DNA of 64,000 nt, taken from Photorhabdus sp. CRCIA-P01. Lineage in GTDB: Bacteria; Pseudomonadota; Gammaproteobacteria; Enterobacterales; Enterobacteriaceae. Below the pieces are notes generated by a model. It did no database searches. It was not told where the DNA came from and saw only the letters and a program-made list of their open reading frames with translations. The position numbers and the translations under genes were made by a program. The stretch lies in contig NZ_NMQR01000006.1 of the NCBI RefSeq assembly GCF_003545805.1, positions 62,001 through 126,000 on the forward strand. The letters are read 5' to 3'. Below are positions 60,106-64,000 of the stretch, piece by piece (the first letter of the stretch is position 1; each line of letters starts with the position of its first letter).

Positions 60106-61518
60106 TTGAATAATATAAAAATAAATTATTTCGTTATCATTGTTATCGCTCTTTTTTCTGCTGCCATCATCAGTCTGAACATCAGTTGGCCGAATAAACA
60201 ACAGGAGCAGCTTAACAGGATCATGACCAGAGGAGAGCTACGGATTAGTACCATTAGCTCACCTCTGATTCACCTTACCAGTAAGAAAGAACCAAATGGA
60301 TTTGATTACGAGCTGGCACAACGCTTTGCTGATTATCTTGGCGTCAAATTGGCAATCAAATTCAGAACAAATATCAATCAATTATTCGATGACCTGGAAA
60401 AGGGTGAAGCTGATTTTCTGGCCGCCGGCTTGACCTATCATCAAGAAAGATTGGCTCAAACCCGCGCAGGTCCGGCTTACTATTCTGTCTCTCAGCAACT
60501 GATTTATCGCAAAGGAACTCCACGCCCTCGCTCTTTTAAAGACTTAAAAGGCAAACTGCTAGTCGCTTCTGGTTCTGCACATGCCAGCACATTGAAAAAG
60601 TTAAATACAGATCTGCATGAGATCGAATGGGAGGAGACACAACAATATAACACTCGCGAACTACTGGAACAGGTATCAGAAGGTAAACTGGATTATACGT
60701 TAGGTGACTCAATTAATGTCGCGTTACAACAACGTACTCACCCTAATCTGGCCGTTGCTTTTGATGTTAGCGAAGATAACCCGCTGACATGGTATTTAAA
60801 ACGCATTGACGACTACAGCCTTTATGCTGCCATGCTGGATTTTTTCAGCCAGCTAACGGAAAAAAATGTCATGCCACGATTGGAAGAGAAATACTTTGGT
60901 CATGTCAACTCATTTGATTATTTCGATACACTCTCTTTTTTAAGTGCCATCAATAATATTCTGCCTACCTATCGGCCACTATTTGAAAAATATTCCGGTG
61001 ATATCAGCTGGCAACTGCTCGCTGCCATTGCCTGGCAAGAGTCTCATTGGGATCCACAGGCAACCTCACCCACGGGTGTGCGTGGCCTGATGATGTTAAC
61101 CAGCCAGACCGCTAAAGGGTTAGGCGTCGTTGATCGCCTTGATCCAGAGGAGAGTATTCAGGGAGGCGCGATCTATCTGCAAAACCTAATGAAACGACTA
61201 CCTGAAAATATCCCTAAAGATGAGCGTATCTGGTTTGCACTGGCAGCTTACAATATGGGTTATGGACATATGCTGGATGCCCGCAAACTGACGGCATCAC
61301 AGAAAGGAAATCCCGATAGCTGGCTTGATGTCAAAAAACGGATTCCACTATTAAGCCAGAAAAAATATTATACAAATACCACCTATGGCTATGCCCGTGG
61401 ACATGAAGCTTATCGCTACATTGAAAATATTCGCCGTTATCAGCTTAGTTTAGTCGGATATTTACAGGCCAAAGAAAACCGGAAAAAATTAATTTCCCAA
61501 GAAAACCAACCAAAATAA
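60106..61518 (+). CDS. mltF: Membrane-bound lytic murein transglycosylase MltF
   Basis: 470 residues starting at TTG 60106 ([17 protein letters not shown]), which aligns with E. coli MltF. Signal/anchor segment first; then a solute-binding-protein-like domain (about 40-270: [28 protein letters not shown]); then the SLT catalytic domain, where the glutamate lies in [20 protein letters not shown]. It cleaves peptidoglycan to anhydromuropeptides at the outer membrane and is regulated by muropeptides binding its first domain. Divergent from purL, as in E. coli. Confidence 0.94.
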   Translation: MNNIKINYFVIIVIALFSAAIISLNISWPNKQQEQLNRIMTRGELRISTISSPLIHLTSKKEPNGFDYELAQRFADYLGVKLAIKFRTNINQLFDDLEKGEADFLAAGLTYHQERLAQTRAGPAYYSVSQQLIYRKGTPRPRSFKDLKGKLLVASGSAHASTLKKLNTDLHEIEWEETQQYNTRELLEQVSEGKLDYTLGDSINVALQQRTHPNLAVAFDVSEDNPLTWYLKRIDDYSLYAAMLDFFSQLTEKNVMPRLEEKYFGHVNSFDYFDTLSFLSAINNILPTYRPLFEKYSGDISWQLLAAIAWQESHWDPQATSPTGVRGLMMLTSQTAKGLGVVDRLDPEESIQGGAIYLQNLMKRLPENIPKDERIWFALAAYNMGYGHMLDARKLTASQKGNPDSWLDVKKRIPLLSQKKYYTNTTYGYARGHEAYRYIENIRRYQLSLVGYLQAKENRKKLISQENQPK

Positions 61519-61647
61519 GTAAACAAATATAAGGCTCTAAGAAGTCAATTACAGCCATTATATATCCTCAGTTATATTATGTTTGACAGCTAATCCGACT
61601 AACCATACTAAATTCGTCAGGACGCGATCTCTCCCAAAGGATAAATC

Positions 61648-63954
61648 ATGATTAATTTAGACATTAACGAACAAAATAAAATTATGGTCGTCAGCAGCCA
61701 TGTATTTAACCCGACGACTGCAAATGGCCGAGCCTTTACAGAGTTAATCGAAGCATTAAAAAAGAACAATTTCTCTGTTATCCTGGCTGCGACATTCCAA
61801 GATGGTATAGCTACCGTTTGTTCTGATTCCTCACTATGCTGTATTTTTGTTGATTGGACTTCAGGAGATAATAACTATGAATCTCATAAACAAGTCCTAG
61901 AATTACTGCAAGAAATACGCAAACACAATACAACCATTCCGGTACTGTTAACCGCGGAATATTCCAGCATCGACACGCTGACGCTTGAAGTCATGGGATT
62001 GGCAAATGAATTCGTCTGGATGCTTGAAGACACAGCTGGATTTATCGCCTCTCGCGCCAGTTCGCTAATTAAGAAATATTATGCTCAATTATTACCGCCT
62101 TTCACTCGTGCATTACTGCAATACACCCAAGAATCACCAGAATATTCCTGGACTGCTCCTGGACATCAGGGTGGTGTCGCGCTTACTAAGACAGCGGTAG
62201 GAAGAGAATTAATTAATTTCTTTGGGGAAAATTTATTCCGCAGTGATATTGGAATAGAAAGAAAAATACTTGGCTCACTGCTAGATCATACAGGTGCTAT
62301 TAAAGAATCAGAAGAATATGCCGCAACTATTTTTGGTGCCCATCAAAGCTATTGCGTTCTTAACGGCACTTCGGGTTCTAACCGTATTATCATGGGTGCC
62401 ATTATTGGTGAGAAAGAAATTGTTATATGCGATCGCAATTGCCATAAATCTATTGGGCAAGGTTTAATAATGACTGGAGCTTTGCCCATCTATCTTATTC
62501 CTCAACGCAACCGCTATGGCATTATTGGTCCCATTCCCAGAGATCAATTTCAACCAGAATATATCCAACAACTCATTGATAAACACCCGTTAAAAGCGAT
62601 CGCAATAGACAATAAGCCTGTTTATGCGGTCATCACCAACTGTACTTATGATGGAATATGTTATCACGCAGAACAAGCACAAGATTTACTCGCAAAAAGT
62701 GTTGATCAAATTCACTTTGATGAAGCTTGGTTTGCTTATGCTCGTTTTAACCCTATGTATAAACATCGTTACTCAATGCGTGATGACCCAAATGATTTTG
62801 ACAATAATGGCCCGACAATATTTGCCACTCAATCCACGCATAAGATGTTGGCAGCGCTATCACAATCATCCTATATCCATATCCGCAATGGTAAAAAACC
62901 CGTTGAACATTCCCGTTTCAACGAGTCTTATATGATGCATTCCACAACGTCACCGCTATATTCGCTGATCGCCACTAATGAAATTGGAGCGGCCATGATG
63001 GATGGCCCGCAGGGGCAAAGACTGATACAAAATGCGATTAATGAAGCCGTCGACTTCCGTCTGACATTAGCAAAAACCCATCATCAATTTAAACAAAAAG
63101 ATGATTGGTTCTTCTTACCTTGGAATGCCAGAGAGATTATCAGCGCGGATAACAGTAAATTAATTCCTTTCCATGAAGCGAGCAGAGAACAATTGGCAAC
63201 GGACCCTTCCTGTTGGGTATTAAAAGAGGGAGACAAATGGCATGGATTTACCAATCTATCAGAGGAATGGTGCCTGTTAGATCCAACAAAAGTCGGTATT
63301 TTATGCCCAGGAATGAATGATAATGATGAATTACTGGAAAATGGCATTCCAGCCGAAATTCTTTCCGCTTATCTTAGTCAGCATGATATTGTGCCGGCAC
63401 GTACCACCGATTTTATCGTTCTTTGCCTGTTTTCTATTGGTGTCACCAAAGGTAAATGGGGAACATTGATCAATGTATTGTTAAATTTCAAAAAACACTA
63501 TGACGCGAATACTTCACTTAAACAATGTTTGCCAAAACTCACGAAAGAATACCCTGAATATTATGAAAATATGGGACTCAAAGACATTTCAGATAAAATA
63601 TTTGGGTATATAAAAGAATATGAAATGGATATTGAACAAAAGAAATCATTTAGCCAATTACCTGAAATAGTGAAACTCCCCCGACAAGCACACCTTGATC
63701 ATATGGGGGGCCGTACTGAACATATTCCACTTAATGAACTGGCAGGACGCATATCGGCTGTGAGTGTCATTCCTTATCCACCAGGTATACCAATAATCCT
63801 ACCGGGAGAACGTTTTGGTGATGAACATACGCCCCGGTTACAATATATTCGCCAACTCGGTGAATGGAATAAAAGGTTCCCAGGCTTCGAAAAAATCCTG
63901 GAAGGCGCGGAGATGATAAACGACGAGTACCATATATGGGTACTAAAAGAGTGA
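61648..63954 (+). CDS. adiA: Biodegradative arginine decarboxylase AdiA-type
   Basis: 768 residues; PLP enzyme converting arginine to agmatine and consuming a proton. The N-terminal wing domain (about 1-140) is followed by the PLP domain with YSWTAPGHQGGVALTKT, FGENLFRSDIGIER, VCDRNCHKS-like VICDRNCHKSIGQG, HFDEAWFAYARFNP and PLP lysine K399 (STHKML). Similarity is highest to AdiA, more than to lysine or ornithine decarboxylases. The antiporter AdiC is not upstream; downstream is outside the window. AAAGGAT precedes the start. Confidence 0.85.
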   Translation: MINLDINEQNKIMVVSSHVFNPTTANGRAFTELIEALKKNNFSVILAATFQDGIATVCSDSSLCCIFVDWTSGDNNYESHKQVLELLQEIRKHNTTIPVLLTAEYSSIDTLTLEVMGLANEFVWMLEDTAGFIASRASSLIKKYYAQLLPPFTRALLQYTQESPEYSWTAPGHQGGVALTKTAVGRELINFFGENLFRSDIGIERKILGSLLDHTGAIKESEEYAATIFGAHQSYCVLNGTSGSNRIIMGAIIGEKEIVICDRNCHKSIGQGLIMTGALPIYLIPQRNRYGIIGPIPRDQFQPEYIQQLIDKHPLKAIAIDNKPVYAVITNCTYDGICYHAEQAQDLLAKSVDQIHFDEAWFAYARFNPMYKHRYSMRDDPNDFDNNGPTIFATQSTHKMLAALSQSSYIHIRNGKKPVEHSRFNESYMMHSTTSPLYSLIATNEIGAAMMDGPQGQRLIQNAINEAVDFRLTLAKTHHQFKQKDDWFFLPWNAREIISADNSKLIPFHEASREQLATDPSCWVLKEGDKWHGFTNLSEEWCLLDPTKVGILCPGMNDNDELLENGIPAEILSAYLSQHDIVPARTTDFIVLCLFSIGVTKGKWGTLINVLLNFKKHYDANTSLKQCLPKLTKEYPEYYENMGLKDISDKIFGYIKEYEMDIEQKKSFSQLPEIVKLPRQAHLDHMGGRTEHIPLNELAGRISAVSVIPYPPGIPIILPGERFGDEHTPRLQYIRQLGEWNKRFPGFEKILEGAEMINDEYHIWVLKE

Positions 63955-63965
63955 ATCAATAATAT

Positions 63966-64000
63966 CTATTGATTTTCTTGCTGCTGTTTTCTGGCGGCTT
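63966..64000 (-). CDS. tadA: C-terminal end of probable tRNA adenosine deaminase TadA
   Basis: A minus-strand frame entering at the window edge reads AARKQQQENQ and stops at 63966-63968. Identification rests on synteny: in E. coli tadA faces mltF at this place. The visible residues are too few to prove it. Confidence 0.4.
   Translation of the reverse strand, partial: AARKQQQENQ

Overview
The window looks like chromosome of an AT-rich, entomopathogenic enterobacterium, most probably Photorhabdus (inference). Core proteins follow their Escherichia coli counterparts closely and in the same local order. The sequence is littered with ERIC-type palindromic repeats (nine near-full copies and one stub), and the accessory genes (class 3 lipase paralogues, phage tail-fibre fragment, LuxC-like enzyme remnant) suit that genus.

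Layout. (a) 1-4.2 kb: the end of one lipase-like gene and two complete paralogues in tandem, each followed by the same small hairpin, then a truncated GNAT gene. (b) 4.2-12.5 kb: dusC-rhlE, divergent from cecR-ybhG-ybhF-ybhS-ybhR (TetR regulator plus ABC drug exporter). (c) 12.5-13.6 kb: a VbhA-like Fic antitoxin facing a fic gene broken by an ERIC element. (d) 13.6-18.1 kb: ybhL, moaECDA behind a molybdenum-cofactor riboswitch, and divergent ybhK. (e) 18.1-20 kb: an AT-rich islet with a methyltransferase, a broken membrane-protein gene carrying a CCAG repeat, and a possible small ORF. (f) 20.3-25.4 kb: uvrB with LexA and DnaA sites, a long non-coding stretch, and an operon of an XRE/S24-like regulator with a YhhQ/VUT-type transporter. 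(g) 25.5-43.9 kb: bioDCFB/bioA with a BirA operator, pgl, ybhA, modCBA, acrZ, modE, modF, a CPBP protease, gpmA, aroG, and nadA-pnuC with a NadR operator. (h) 44-48.1 kb: an accessory filler at a synteny breakpoint relative to E. coli, with an 11-copy 7-bp repeat, an orphan tail fibre, a small unknown gene, an IS stub and a LuxC-like pseudogene. (i) 48.1-54.4 kb: glnB, nadE, glrR-qseG-glrK and, upstream of glrK, an sRNA gene recognisable as glmY with a sigma-54 promoter and three perfect GlrR sites. (j) 54.7-64 kb: an mqsRA toxin-antitoxin pair, purL with a PurR box, mltF, an AdiA-type arginine decarboxylase, and what is probably the tail of tadA.

How the genes work together. Molybdate import (modABC), its sensor (modE) and cofactor synthesis (moa genes under the riboswitch) form one functional theme. 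Biotin synthesis is complete from BioC to BioB under a single operator. NAD supply is represented by nadA, pnuC and nadE. The glrKR-glmY circuit, which feeds glucosamine-6-phosphate synthesis in E. coli, appears intact. Accessory genes sit at the seams between these blocks, and several are decaying through ERIC insertion, frameshift or in-frame stop. The least explained element is the XRE regulator/VUT transporter operon at 23.6-25.4 kb. All calls come from reading the sequence and from recall of protein families; no database search was run.
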